Assembly (NCBI RefSeq): GCF_004403465.1
Contig: NZ_SOGQ01000055.1
Coordinates: 116,747 to 154,584 of the forward strand
From: Cryobacterium sinapicolor
GTDB taxonomy: Bacteria; Actinomycetota; Actinomycetes; Actinomycetales; Microbacteriaceae
Direction: 5' to 3'
DNA: 37,838 bases
The position numbers and the translations under genes were made by a program. The notes beneath the pieces are model-generated. The model was not told where the DNA came from and searched no databases. It saw only the letters and a list, made by a program, of their open reading frames with translations. Below are positions 15,608 through 25,063 of the stretch, one piece after another (position 1 is the stretch's first letter; the number at the start of each line of letters is the position of its first letter).

Positions 15608-17476
15608 ATGTCCGACGCGTTGAGCTACCGCCCCAAGACGGGCGAAATCCCCACGAGCCCCGGGGTATACCGGTTTCGCGACGAAACCGGGCGGGTGCTC
15701 TACGTCGGCAAGGCCAACAATCTGCGGGCCCGCCTGGCGAACTACTTCGCCCCGCTGAGCAGCCTGCACGAGCGCACCCGGCGCATGGTCACCACGGCCG
15801 CATCGGTCGAGTGGACGGTCGTCGGTACCGAGGTCGAGGCCCTCCAGTTGGAGTGGACCTGGATCAATGAGTTCGACCCCCCGTTCAACGTGAAGTTCAA
15901 GGACGACAAGTCCTACCCGTACCTCGCGGTCACCCTCGCCGACGAGGCGCCGCGGGCCTTGGTGACCCGCACCACGGGCATCCGCGGGGCCCGGTATTTC
16001 GGACCGTACCCCAAGGTGTGGGCCGTGCACGAGACCATCGAACTGATGCTCAAGGCATTCCCGATCCGCACCTGTAACAACGCCAACTACAAACGCGCCA
16101 TGCAGTCCGGCAAGCCGTGCTTCGGCGGGCAGATCGGGCGGTGCTTCGGCCCCTGCTCCGGCCTGGTCTCCATCGAGGAACACCGGGTGATCGTGAACGC
16201 ATTCGTCAGCTTCATGGGCAGCCAGGATCGCAAGCTGATCAACCAGCTGACCGCGGAGATGAAGGATGCCACGGTCAGCCAGAACTACGAGGTCGCCGCG
16301 AAAAGGCGTGACCAGGTGCGGGCGCTGAACGCCGTGTTGGAGAAGAGCGCCGTCGTGCTCCGCGACAGCGTCGACATCGACCTCTTCGCCATCGACCAGG
16401 ATGAACTCGCCGCGGCGGTGCAGCTGTTCATCGTGCGTGGCGGCCGAATCCGCGGTGTGCGCGGCTGGATGGTCGACAAGGAGCTCGACCTCACGACGAG
16501 CGACCTGATCGACTCGATCATGCTCACGGCCTACGGGTCGGGGGCCGTGCCGCCCCGGGAGATCGTGGTGCCCGAGTTGCCCGACGATGCCGCGGCGCTG
16601 GAGACCTGGCTGGCCGGCGTCGGCAAGCGGAAGGTGCGGCTCGTCGCCGCCCAGCGCGGCGAGAAGGCCGCCCTGCTCGCCACCGCCACCCAGAACGCCA
16701 AGCACGCCCTGATGCTCTACAAGACCCGGCGGAGCTCCGACTTCGTCGCCCGGTCCAAGGCACTCGAAGACATCCAGGAAGCATTGGAGATGTCGTCCGC
16801 GCCGCTCCGAATGGAGTGCTACGACGTCTCGCACCTGAGCGGCACCAACATCGTCGCGTCCATGGTGGTGTTCGAAGACGGGTTGCCTCGCACCGACGAG
16901 TACCGCCGGTTCAGCATCCCCGAGTCGACGGATGACACGGACTCCATCTATCGCACGCTCACCCGCCGCCTGGCCTACCTGGTCCCCGACGGGGAGGTGA
17001 CGCCGGAGGTCGAGGCCGACGCCACGGTGAAGCGCAAAAAGTTCCGGTACCAGCCGAACCTGCTCATCGTCGACGGCGGCCAGCCTCAGGTGGCCGCGGC
17101 GGCACGGGCGCTGCGCGAATCGGGTGTCACCGGCATCCAGCTCTGCGGAATCGCGAAGCGGCTCGAAGAGATCTGGCTGCCGGACTCCGACTACCCGGTG
17201 ATCCTGCCGCGCAACAGCGACGCCCTATTCCTGATCCAGCGCATCCGCGATGAGGCGCACCGGTTCGCGATCATGCACCAGCGGTCGAGGAGGAAGCGGG
17301 ACATCACGTCGGTGCTGGGCGAGGTGCCCGGCCTCGGGCCGGCCAGGGTCAAGGTGCTCCTGCAGCATTTCGGCTCCGTGGTGCGGCTCAGGGAGGCTCC
17401 GGCGGAGGCGATCGCGGAGGTTCGCGGCATCGGTCCTGTCCTGGCCGAGGCGATTCATCGGCACTTGCGCGCTTGA
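15608..17476 (+). CDS. uvrC: Excinuclease ABC subunit C
   Basis: A protein of 622 residues from ATG 15608. The N-terminal GIY-YIG nuclease is recognisable in SPGVYRFRD and [14 protein letters not shown] (residues 17-45), which makes the 3' incision. A UVR motif (about 205-240) binds UvrB. The RNase H-like 5' endonuclease follows, with [11 protein letters not shown] near residue 400 and [11 protein letters not shown] near 480. Two helix-hairpin-helix motifs close the protein ([20 protein letters not shown]). It incises both sides of the lesion. Only 17 bases separate it from uvrA, so the whole UvrABC excinuclease is encoded in one stretch; in mycobacteria uvrC lies far from uvrA but next to rapZ and whiA, as here on its other side. 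Confidence 0.98.
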   Translation: MSDALSYRPKTGEIPTSPGVYRFRDETGRVLYVGKANNLRARLANYFAPLSSLHERTRRMVTTAASVEWTVVGTEVEALQLEWTWINEFDPPFNVKFKDDKSYPYLAVTLADEAPRALVTRTTGIRGARYFGPYPKVWAVHETIELMLKAFPIRTCNNANYKRAMQSGKPCFGGQIGRCFGPCSGLVSIEEHRVIVNAFVSFMGSQDRKLINQLTAEMKDATVSQNYEVAAKRRDQVRALNAVLEKSAVVLRDSVDIDLFAIDQDELAAAVQLFIVRGGRIRGVRGWMVDKELDLTTSDLIDSIMLTAYGSGAVPPREIVVPELPDDAAALETWLAGVGKRKVRLVAAQRGEKAALLATATQNAKHALMLYKTRRSSDFVARSKALEDIQEALEMSSAPLRMECYDVSHLSGTNIVASMVVFEDGLPRTDEYRRFSIPESTDDTDSIYRTLTRRLAYLVPDGEVTPEVEADATVKRKKFRYQPNLLIVDGGQPQVAAAARALRESGVTGIQLCGIAKRLEEIWLPDSDYPVILPRNSDALFLIQRIRDEAHRFAIMHQRSRRKRDITSVLGEVPGLGPARVKVLLQHFGSVVRLREAPAEAIAEVRGIGPVLAEAIHRHLRA

Positions 17477-17493
17477 ACGGCCCGGCTGATCGG

Positions 17494-17499
17494 TAGGCT
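17494..17499 (+). promoter_or_regulatory. Possible -10 element of rapZ
   Basis: TAGGCT lies 39 bases before the rapZ ATG, giving a short leader that contains GAAGG about ten bases before the start codon. Confidence 0.4.
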
Positions 17500-17538
17500 G
17501 GACACTTAGGTTCCACCCGATCGAAGGCGCAGTCCAGA

Positions 17539-18414
17539 ATGACAACGGAGAACGACAGGCAGGAAATGCTTATCGTGACGGGGATGTCCGGCGCAGGCCG
17601 ATCCACCGTGGCCAATGCCCTGGAAGACCTGGGCTGGTACGTCGTGGACAACCTTCCGCCGCAGATGCTGCGCCCGCTGGCCGAACTCGTCGGCCGCGCC
17701 GGTACCAGCCTGCCCAAGATCGCCTCCGTGGTCGACATCCGCGGCCGGGACTTCTTCACCGACTTCCAGGAGATCCTGCACTCTCTGCGGAAGACGTCTC
17801 AGGTGCGCGTCATCTTCCTTGAAGCCCGCGACGACGTGCTCGTGCGGCGGTTCGAATCGGTGCGCCGACCGCATCCGCTGCAGGGCGACGGCACCATCCT
17901 CGACGGGATCGCGGCCGAACGCGTCAAGCTGAGCGCCGTCCGCGAGTCCTGCGACCTCGTCATCGACACCTCCGACCTCAACATCCACCAGCTGGCCACG
18001 TCGATCTCGGACCGTTTCGCGGCCGAGGACGCCGCCGGGGTGCACGTCACGCTGATGAGTTTCGGATTCAAGTACGGCCTGCCGACCGACGTCGACATGG
18101 TCGCCGACGTCCGTTTCCTGCCCAACCCGTTCTGGGTTCCCGAACTCCGCAGCCACAACGGCCAGGACGCCGAGGTGCGGGACTTCGTCCTCGCCCAGAC
18201 CGGGGCGCGGGAATTCATCGCGCACTACGCCGCCGCCTTGGAACCGGTCCTCGCGGGCTACCAGCGGGAGAACAAGCGCCACGCGACCATCGCGGTCGGG
18301 TGCACGGGCGGAAAGCACCGCTCGGTCGCCATGGCCGCGGAAATAGCGACACTGGTCAAGGACTTCCCCGGTGTCGCGGTCAGCGTCAAGAATCGCGACC
18401 TCGGACGGGAATAA
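17539..18414 (+). CDS. rapZ: RapZ/YvcJ-family nucleotide-binding protein
   Basis: A protein of 291 residues from ATG 17539. The N-terminal P-loop is GMSGAGRST (residues 15-23), followed by W-Y-V-V-D-N-L-P-P and DIRGRDF. The C-terminal domain has [15 protein letters not shown] and the conserved [10 protein letters not shown]. This is the full family layout. In E. coli RapZ guides RNase E cleavage of the GlmZ sRNA; in actinobacteria that partner is missing, and the role is better described as a GTP/ATP-binding regulator of unknown target. It follows uvrC and precedes whiA, as in most actinobacteria, but the CofD-like gene yvcK that usually sits between rapZ and whiA is absent. Confidence 0.95.
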   Translation: MTTENDRQEMLIVTGMSGAGRSTVANALEDLGWYVVDNLPPQMLRPLAELVGRAGTSLPKIASVVDIRGRDFFTDFQEILHSLRKTSQVRVIFLEARDDVLVRRFESVRRPHPLQGDGTILDGIAAERVKLSAVRESCDLVIDTSDLNIHQLATSISDRFAAEDAAGVHVTLMSFGFKYGLPTDVDMVADVRFLPNPFWVPELRSHNGQDAEVRDFVLAQTGAREFIAHYAAALEPVLAGYQRENKRHATIAVGCTGGKHRSVAMAAEIATLVKDFPGVAVSVKNRDLGRE

Positions 18415-18499
18415 CAAGGCGACGGCGACTGCACCCAGCAGGCGCCGAATCCAGCCGGCACGACTACAACTCGGCCCCACATCAGGCCGGGACGACAGA

Positions 18500-19492
18500 A
18501 TGGACAAGCGATTGGCACTCACCGCCGACGTCAAAGACGAGCTTGCTCGCGTCGAAATTTCCAAGACCACGGTGCGTGCAGCGGAACTGGCCACCATCCT
18601 CCGTTTCTCCGGCGGACTGCACATGATTTCCGGGCGGATCGCCATCGAGTCGGAGCTTGACACCCCTCTGCTCGCGCGGCGCGTGCGGAAGGACCTTGCC
18701 GAGCTGTACGGCGTGCGCAGCGACGTGACCGTGATCCCCGCCGCCGGCCTGCGGCGCGCCAGCCACTACCTGGTGCGGGTACTCGACGGCGGTGAGACGC
18801 TCGCGCGCCAGACCGGACTCCTCGACGCGAGACGGCGTCCGATTCGCGGGCTGCCGAATCGTCTCACCACGGGCTCGAAGGAAGAGATCGCCGCCGTCTG
18901 GCGCGGCGCCTTCCTCGCCCACGGGTCCCTGACCGATCCGGGCCGCTCGGCGGCGCTAGAAGTCACCTGCCCCGGGAACGAATCCGCCATGGCCCTGGTC
19001 GGAGCCGCCGGCCGCCTCGGAGTCGTTGCCAAGGCGCGCGAGGTGCGGGGCGTGCACCGGGTCGTCATCCGTGACGGCGACGCCATCGGTGCCATGCTCG
19101 TGCAGATGGGGGCTCAGGAGACCGTGCTGAACTGGGAAGCCCTCCGCCAGCGCCGGGAGGTGCGTGCAACCGCGAACCGACTGGTCAACTTCGACGACGC
19201 GAACCTGCGCCGCTCCGCCCAGGCCGCGGTCGCCGCGTGCGCACGCGTGCAACGCGCCATGGAAATCCTCGGCGAGGAGATCCCGGAGCACCTTCGCTAC
19301 GCGGGTGAGCTGCGCTTGTCCTTCCGGGACTCCAGCCTGGATGAGCTCGGCCATCACGCCGACCCGCCCATGACGAAGGATGCCGTCGCCGGCCGCATCC
19401 GTCGCCTGCTGGCCATGGCCGACAAGAAGGCGACGGACCTGGGCATTCCGGGCACCGACGCGAACTTGCCAGCCGACCTCGACGACGTCTGA
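18500..19492 (+). CDS. whiA: WhiA sporulation/cell-division regulator homologue
   Basis: A protein of 330 residues from ATG 18500; a TTG at 18512 (beginning LALTADVK) is an alternative because many relatives start MALTADVK. The N-terminal part (about 1-210) is the degenerate LAGLIDADG homing-endonuclease-like fold, without catalytic acidic residues. The C-terminal part (about 225-315) is the DNA-binding helix-turn-helix, with [16 protein letters not shown] and later [18 protein letters not shown]. In Streptomyces WhiA works with WhiB to switch on division genes; non-sporulating actinobacteria retain it for division or growth control. No clear Shine-Dalgarno sequence is seen. The neighbours uvrC-rapZ and gap-pgk-tpiA are conserved. 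Confidence 0.96.
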   Translation: MDKRLALTADVKDELARVEISKTTVRAAELATILRFSGGLHMISGRIAIESELDTPLLARRVRKDLAELYGVRSDVTVIPAAGLRRASHYLVRVLDGGETLARQTGLLDARRRPIRGLPNRLTTGSKEEIAAVWRGAFLAHGSLTDPGRSAALEVTCPGNESAMALVGAAGRLGVVAKAREVRGVHRVVIRDGDAIGAMLVQMGAQETVLNWEALRQRREVRATANRLVNFDDANLRRSAQAAVAACARVQRAMEILGEEIPEHLRYAGELRLSFRDSSLDELGHHADPPMTKDAVAGRIRRLLAMADKKATDLGIPGTDANLPADLDDV

Positions 19493-19546
19493 CCGCCCGA
19501 CATTCAGCGTTCATCCACGTTCGTCACAGCAACACCGCATCCTGAG

Positions 19547-19552
19547 TAGACT
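19547..19552 (+). promoter_or_regulatory. Possible -10 element of the superoxide dismutase gene
   Basis: TAGACT lies 64 bases before the TTG start and would give a leader of about 57 bases. GTCACA about 18 bases upstream is a poor -35. Confidence 0.4.
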
Positions 19553-19616
19553 GGAATGGTTGCTCACGAACTGGTGGCGGAGCATTTCGCGCCGACGACT
19601 ACAGAGGAGATGCACA

Positions 19617-20243
19617 TTGGCTGAATACACACTTCCGGCTCTGGCCTACGACTACTCGGCCCTCGCGCCAAGCATCAGCGGCACAATCATGGAACTCCAT
19701 CACGGCAAGCACCACCAGGCTTATGTCACCGGTGCCAACACCGCCCTGGCCCAGCTGGCCGAGGCCCGCGACACCGGCAACCTCACCTACGTGAACAAGC
19801 TCGAGAAGGACCTCGCGTTCAACCTCGGCGGCCACGTCAACCACTCGATCTTCTGGACCAACCTGTCACCCGACGGCGGAGACAAGCCCACCGGCGACCT
19901 GGCCGCTGCGATCGACGACAACTTCGGTTCCTTTGACAAGTTCCAGGCCCACTTCGCGGCTGTGGCACTCGGCGTGCAGGGCTCCGGCTGGGCGGTCCTC
20001 GCCTGGGACTCGATCGGCCAGCGCCTGATCATTCAGCAGTTCTTCGACCAGCAGGCCAACTTCGCGGCCGGCACGATCCCGGTTCTGATGCTCGACGTCT
20101 GGGAGCACGCGTACTACCTCGACTACCGCAACGTCCGTGCGGACTACGTGAAGGCCTTCTGGAACATCGTCAACTGGGCCAACGTCCAGGAGCGCTTCAC
20201 CATCGCATGCGAAAAGACCACCGGGCTGCTGCTCCTCTCCTAA
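19617..20243 (+). CDS. sodA: Superoxide dismutase, Mn-type
   Basis: A protein of 208 residues starting at TTG 19617, seven bases after the Shine-Dalgarno sequence GAGGAG; the sequence MAEYTLPAL is the usual SOD start. An ATG at 19610 abuts the Shine-Dalgarno and reads only four codons. Metal ligands are His28 in LHHGKHH, the His in GGHVNHS, and Asp and His in LDVWEHAYY. Gly in GGHVNHS and Gln in VQGSGW are the positions that mark manganese rather than iron enzymes. It dismutates superoxide in the cytoplasm; there is no signal peptide. The placement between whiA and gap is a local addition compared with mycobacteria. A GC hairpin after the stop separates it from gap. Confidence 0.96.
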   Translation: MAEYTLPALAYDYSALAPSISGTIMELHHGKHHQAYVTGANTALAQLAEARDTGNLTYVNKLEKDLAFNLGGHVNHSIFWTNLSPDGGDKPTGDLAAAIDDNFGSFDKFQAHFAAVALGVQGSGWAVLAWDSIGQRLIIQQFFDQQANFAAGTIPVLMLDVWEHAYYLDYRNVRADYVKAFWNIVNWANVQERFTIACEKTTGLLLLS

Positions 20244-20250
20244 GGGGAGC

Positions 20251-20269
20251 CGGGCCCCACGGGGGCCCG
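20251..20269 (+). terminator. GC hairpin after sodA
   Basis: A perfect eight-base stem, CGGGCCCC with GGGGCCCG, with an ACG loop, eight bases after the stop. There is no T tract. Confidence 0.6.
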
Positions 20270-20319
20270 CAGCCCGTCCGATTCACCCACCAAAACGCGC
20301 TCACGCGCACAAGCAATAG

Positions 20320-21333
<1,014 letters not shown>

Positions 21334-21344
21334 CGGGGTCCGCA

Positions 21345-22559
21345 GTGACGCTGCGTACTATCGATTCACTGGGGCAGCTCGGCGGAAAGCGCGTCATCGT
21401 CCGGTGTGATCTGAATGTGCCGTTGCAAGACGGTCAGATCACCGACGACGGCCGCGTGCGGGCATCTCTGCCCACCATCAAGGCGCTCATGGAGCAGGGT
21501 GCCCGAGTTGTGATCGTGTCGCACCTCGGCCGACCGAAGGGCGCACCGGAAGCCAAGTACAGCCTGGCTCCCGTCGCGGCCCGCCTCGGCGAGCTCCTGG
21601 GCGCGGACGTGGCCTTCGCCACCGACACGGTCGGCGCTTCGGCGCAGGCCGCCGTCGCCGCGCTCACCGACGGTGAGGTGGTCGTTCTCGAGAACCTCCG
21701 CTTCAACGCGGGGGAGACCGCGAAGGACGACGCCGAGCGCGCATCATTCGCCACGGAGCTTTCGGCTCTGGGTGACGTGCTCGTCTCGGACGGCTTCGGC
21801 GTCGTGCACCGCAAGCAGGCCAGCGTGTACGACCTCGCCGGGATCCTTCCCAGCGCGGCCGGGCTCCTGATCGCCGCGGAGCTCGAAGTCCTGGACCGCC
21901 TCACCGAAAAGCCCGAAGCTCCGTACGCGGTGGTTTTGGGCGGCTCGAAGGTGTCCGACAAGCTCGGCGTGATCGGGCACCTGCTGCCCCGGGTCAACTC
22001 GCTCCTCATCGGAGGCGGAATGGCTTACACGTTCCTCGCCGCGCAGGGACACAAGGTGGGCGCAAGCCTGCTGGAAGTCGACCAGATCGAGACCGTTCGC
22101 GGTTACCTTCTGGAAGCGGAGCGCCTGGGCGTGAAGATCGTGCTGCCGACGGATATCGTCGTCGCCTCCAAATTCGGGGCAGACGCCGAGGTTGCGGTCA
22201 CTCCGGCCAACGCGATCGAGGACACCACCTTCGGTGCCTCCGGTCTCGGCCTGGACATCGGTCCGGAAACCGGTGCGGCGTTCGCCGACATAATCCGGTC
22301 GTCGAAGACGGTCTTCTGGAACGGCCCGATGGGCGTGTTCGAGATGGCACCGTTTGCCGAGGGCACCCGTGCGGTGGCCGGCGCGCTGACCGAGGTCGAC
22401 GGCCTGAGTGTTGTCGGTGGCGGAGATTCGGCCGCGGCCGTGCGCATCCTCGGTTTCACCGATGACCGGTTCGGTCACATTTCTACCGGCGGCGGCGCCA
22501 GCCTCGAGTTCCTCGAGGGTAAGCGCCTGCCAGGACTGGAGGTCCTCGGATGGCAGTAA
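21345..22559 (+). CDS. pgk: Phosphoglycerate kinase
   Basis: A protein of 404 residues from GTG 21345. The N-terminal substrate site is marked by RCDLNVPL, SHLGRPKG and ENLRFNAGE; the hinge region by VLGGSKVSDK. The nucleotide site follows with GGGMAYTFL, FWNGPMGVFE and VVGGGDSAAAV, and the protein ends with GGGASLEFLEGK. It makes ATP and 3-phosphoglycerate from 1,3-bisphosphoglycerate. The stop overlaps the start of tpiA by ten bases, which indicates coupled translation. Confidence 0.98.
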   Translation: MTLRTIDSLGQLGGKRVIVRCDLNVPLQDGQITDDGRVRASLPTIKALMEQGARVVIVSHLGRPKGAPEAKYSLAPVAARLGELLGADVAFATDTVGASAQAAVAALTDGEVVVLENLRFNAGETAKDDAERASFATELSALGDVLVSDGFGVVHRKQASVYDLAGILPSAAGLLIAAELEVLDRLTEKPEAPYAVVLGGSKVSDKLGVIGHLLPRVNSLLIGGGMAYTFLAAQGHKVGASLLEVDQIETVRGYLLEAERLGVKIVLPTDIVVASKFGADAEVAVTPANAIEDTTFGASGLGLDIGPETGAAFADIIRSSKTVFWNGPMGVFEMAPFAEGTRAVAGALTEVDGLSVVGGGDSAAAVRILGFTDDRFGHISTGGGASLEFLEGKRLPGLEVLGWQ

Positions 22560-23350
22560 ACGAACACCCACGGCGTACTCCGCTGATCGCCGGCAACTGG
22601 AAGATGAACCTGGATCACCTCCAGGCCATCGCATTCGTCCAGAAGCTCGCGTGGAACCTCAAGGATGCGAAGCATGATGTCGCCGCGGTCGAGGTTGCGG
22701 TGTTCCCACCGTTCACCGACCTCCGCTCCGTGCAGACGCTCGTCTCCGCCGACAAGCTACCGATCGCTTTCGGCGGTCAGGACCTGTCGGCTCAGGATTC
22801 GGGTGCGTTCACCGGCGAGATCTCCGGCGCGTTCCTCGCGCAGCTCGAGTGCAAGTACGTGTTGATCGGTCACTCCGAGCGACGCACACTGCACGCCGAG
22901 ACTGACGAGGTCGTCGCGGCGAAGGTCGCGGCAGCGCTCAAGCACAACCTGGTTCCGATCATCTGCGTCGGCGAGTCCGCCGCAGACTTGGAACTGCACG
23001 GTCCGAGCGCCGTGCCGGTCGCCCAGTTGCGGGCGGCCCTGTCCGGCGTGACCAACGCGGCCGACTTCGTCGTTGCCTACGAGCCAGTCTGGGCGATCGG
23101 TTCCGGCAAGGCGGCAACGCCTGAGCAGGCCGAGCAGGTTGCGGCGCAGTTGCGTCTCGTGCTGAAGGAGACGCTGGGTCAGGATGTGGCCGACAAGACC
23201 CGCATCCTGTACGGCGGTTCCGTGAAGGGTTCGAACATCGCGGGCTTCATGCGCGAACCGAACGTCGACGGCGCCCTCGTGGGCGGCGCCAGCCTGGACA
23301 TCGACGAGTTCTCGAGCATCGTCCGGTTCCAGCAGCACGTCGGTCTGTAA
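22550..23350 (+). CDS. tpiA: Triosephosphate isomerase
   Basis: A protein of 266 residues from ATG 22550, inside the end of pgk. Catalytic residues are visible: Lys in GNWKMN (about residue 19), His in IGHSERR, and Glu in YEPVWAIGSG, the latter followed by the phosphate-gripping loop. LYGGSVKGSN and the final G-A-L-V-G-G-A-S-L segment complete the barrel. It interconverts dihydroxyacetone phosphate and glyceraldehyde-3-phosphate. Two hairpins follow the stop and end the gap-pgk-tpiA unit. Confidence 0.98.
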   Translation: MAVNEHPRRTPLIAGNWKMNLDHLQAIAFVQKLAWNLKDAKHDVAAVEVAVFPPFTDLRSVQTLVSADKLPIAFGGQDLSAQDSGAFTGEISGAFLAQLECKYVLIGHSERRTLHAETDEVVAAKVAAALKHNLVPIICVGESAADLELHGPSAVPVAQLRAALSGVTNAADFVVAYEPVWAIGSGKAATPEQAEQVAAQLRLVLKETLGQDVADKTRILYGGSVKGSNIAGFMREPNVDGALVGGASLDIDEFSSIVRFQQHVGL

Positions 23351-23369
23351 CAGGACGACTGCATGAAAA

Positions 23370-23392
23370 CTGCTGTCTCACCTCGACAGCAG
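23370..23392 (+). other. Hairpin after tpiA (first of two)
   Basis: CTGCTGTC and GACAGCAG form a perfect eight-base stem with a seven-base loop. It lies just upstream of the stronger terminator hairpin and could stabilise the 3' end of the mRNA. Confidence 0.5.
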
Positions 23393-23399
23393 GACGTAA

Positions 23400-23437
23400 C
23401 CAGCCCACCGGCCCCCAACAGGGGGTCGGTGGGCTGG
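23400..23437 (+). terminator. Strong terminator after tpiA
   Basis: A 17-base stem (CCAGCCCACCG-G-CCCCC pairing with GGGGG-T-CGGTGGGCTGG, one G-U pair) closed by an AACA loop. Only two T bases follow. Confidence 0.85.
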
Positions 23438-23451
23438 TTCGTGAGTCAGGC

Positions 23452-23457
23452 TATGAT
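23452..23457 (+). promoter_or_regulatory. -10 element of secG
   Basis: TATGAT, close to the TATAAT consensus, lies 54 bases before the secG start. The leader would contain a small hairpin, GATGGG (23471-23476) with CCCATC (23486-23491), ending eight bases before the Shine-Dalgarno sequence. Confidence 0.55.
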
Positions 23458-23510
23458 TATCACTGATCTTGATGGGTTTTTTGTGCCCATCGCACTGTGA
23501 AAGGTTTCGC

Positions 23511-23762
23511 GTGGAGATTCTCCAGGTTGTGTTGCAGGTGTTGCTCGGAATTACGAGCCTCCTGCTGACCATGCTCATTTTGCTTCACAAGGGGCGTGGT
23601 GGCGGTCTGTCCGACATGTTCGGCGGAGGTGTCACTTCCAACCTCGGCGCGTCCGGGGTCGCGGAGCGCAACCTCAATCGGATCACCGTCATCCTGGGGC
23701 TGCTCTGGATCACCTGCATCGTGATCCTGGGACTCATCACCAAGTTCGACACGGGGCTTTAG
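23511..23762 (+). CDS. secG: Preprotein translocase subunit SecG
   Basis: A protein of 83 residues starting at GTG 23511, with GAAAGG six bases upstream. Two transmembrane helices are clear: roughly residues 3-23 (ILQVVLQVLLGITSLLLTML) and 53-76 (ITVILGLLWITCIVILGL). Between them is the conserved cytoplasmic loop HKGRGGGLSDMFGGG. SecG stimulates SecA-driven export through SecYE. The linkage to tpiA is widespread in bacteria. It has its own promoter after the tpiA terminator. Confidence 0.95.
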   Translation: MEILQVVLQVLLGITSLLLTMLILLHKGRGGGLSDMFGGGVTSNLGASGVAERNLNRITVILGLLWITCIVILGLITKFDTGL

Positions 23763-23841
23763 CCGCCCGTTTCACAGGTTCGACGAGCTTCGGCTCAACC
23801 GGTCAATCGGCTTCAACGCCCTTTTCAAGCGGAGGAACATA

Positions 23842-24210
23842 ATGGCATCTGGTGGCAGCGCAATCAGAGGATCCCGGGTCGGTGCCGGCCCCATGGGCGA
23901 GCAGGACCGCGGCTTTCACGCGGACCGCATCAAAGTGTCTTATTGGGACGCCCTCGGCAACGAGACCGTTCGATATTTTGCGGCGAACCTCCCCGACGAG
24001 GAGATCCCCGAAACGATCGATTGCCCGTCGTCGGGGCTCCCGGCCGGGCGCGACAAGGAGAATCCGCCGTCGGTGGTCAAACTCGAACCGTACAAGACGC
24101 ACCTCGCGTACGTGAAGGAACGCCGTACCGAGGAAGAGGCAGAGTCGCTTCTCGAGGAGGCGCTGCAGCAGCTTCGCGTGCGCCGGGGAAAATTGTCCGC
24201 GACGAACTGA
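23842..24210 (+). CDS. rbpA: RNA polymerase-binding protein RbpA
   Basis: A protein of 122 residues from ATG 23842 with GGAGGA upstream. The N-terminal tail contains AIRGSRVG, the core RIKVSYWD and FAANLPDEEIPETIDCP, the basic linker, and the C-terminal sigma-interaction segment THLAYVKERRTEEEAESLL. The core keeps one Cys where the Streptomyces protein has a Cys-based zinc site, so metal binding is unlikely. RbpA binds the housekeeping sigma factor and the beta' subunit and stabilises the open promoter complex; it is restricted to actinobacteria. It converges with pgl across a long perfect hairpin. Confidence 0.94.
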   Translation: MASGGSAIRGSRVGAGPMGEQDRGFHADRIKVSYWDALGNETVRYFAANLPDEEIPETIDCPSSGLPAGRDKENPPSVVKLEPYKTHLAYVKERRTEEEAESLLEEALQQLRVRRGKLSATN

Positions 24211-24220
24211 CGCATCTGGT

Positions 24221-24264
24221 TCAATGTGAAAGGCCCCGACTCCGGTCGGGGCCTTTCACATTGA
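24221..24264. terminator. Bidirectional terminator between rbpA and pgl
   Basis: A perfect 20-base stem, TCAATGTGAAAGGCCCCGAC on the left, with a TCCG loop. On each strand the stem ends in a T-containing segment (CCTTTCACATTGA). It lies between two convergent genes and can serve both. Confidence 0.92.
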
Positions 24265-24292
24265 GCGGGTTCAGCAGGGGCGGTGGCCGCGT

Positions 24293-25063
24293 TTAGAAGT
24301 TCGACGCGGTGAGGTTCTCGGGTACCTCCGCAGCCGCCTCCCGGTCGACGAAGAAGTTCGTGTACCGGCGGCCCTTGATGCCCGCCACGGGAACCTCGTC
24401 GCGACTCGCGCCCGCGAGGGCGAGTCCGAGTGCCGAGGCCTTGTCCGGACCGGCCAGCACCATCCACACGCATCGTGAGGAGTTCAGGGCCGGGCGGCTG
24501 AGGCTGAGCCGCTCCGACGGGGGCTTGGGGGAGTTGCGCACGGCGAGCACGCTCTTGCCGTGCTCGCGGATACCGGGCTGGTGCGGGAACAGGGAGGCGA
24601 CATGGCCGTCCGGGCCTACGCCGAGGAAGGTGATGTCGAAACGCGGCAGGTCGGTTCCCTCGATCGAGGAGGACTCAAGCAATGCGGCGTACTCCTCGAC
24701 GGCGGCGTCAAGGTCGACACCCTCGTCGGAGGCGGCGAACGGGTGGATGTTCCCCTCCGGGATCCGGATGTGATCGAGCAGGGCCGTGCGGGCCTGGAGC
24801 TCGTTTCGGTCGGGGTGCTTCTTGGGCACCCAGCGCTCGTCGCCCCACCAGAAGGTGACCTGGTCCCAGTCGATGGTGTCGCGGGCCGCAGAGGCGTTGA
24901 CAGCCGCCAGGACCTCCATTGCGACGGTCCCGCCGGCCAGGACGACGTTGACCTCACCCTGTTCATGCAGGAGGTCCACGGTCGTTGTGATGAAACGTGC
25001 CGCAACCGAGGCAGCCAGGGCCGCCCGATCGGGGTGCACGAGTACGCGTCGTTCGTTGGTCAC
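24293..25063 (-). CDS. pgl: 6-phosphogluconolactonase
   Basis: A protein of 256 residues from GTG 25063. The family motifs WWGDERWVP (about residue 91), D-R-N-E, FLGVGPDGHVASLFP and the C-terminal VAGIKG are present. LAGGT near residue 42 forms the phosphate site. It hydrolyses 6-phosphoglucono-lactone to 6-phosphogluconate, the second step of the oxidative pentose phosphate pathway. The start overlaps the opcA stop by four bases (GTGA). It is the last gene of the minus-strand operon. Confidence 0.95.
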   Translation of the reverse strand: MTNERRVLVHPDRAALAASVAARFITTTVDLLHEQGEVNVVLAGGTVAMEVLAAVNASAARDTIDWDQVTFWWGDERWVPKKHPDRNELQARTALLDHIRIPEGNIHPFAASDEGVDLDAAVEEYAALLESSSIEGTDLPRFDITFLGVGPDGHVASLFPHQPGIREHGKSVLAVRNSPKPPSERLSLSRPALNSSRCVWMVLAGPDKASALGLALAGASRDEVPVAGIKGRRYTNFFVDREAAAEVPENLTASNF

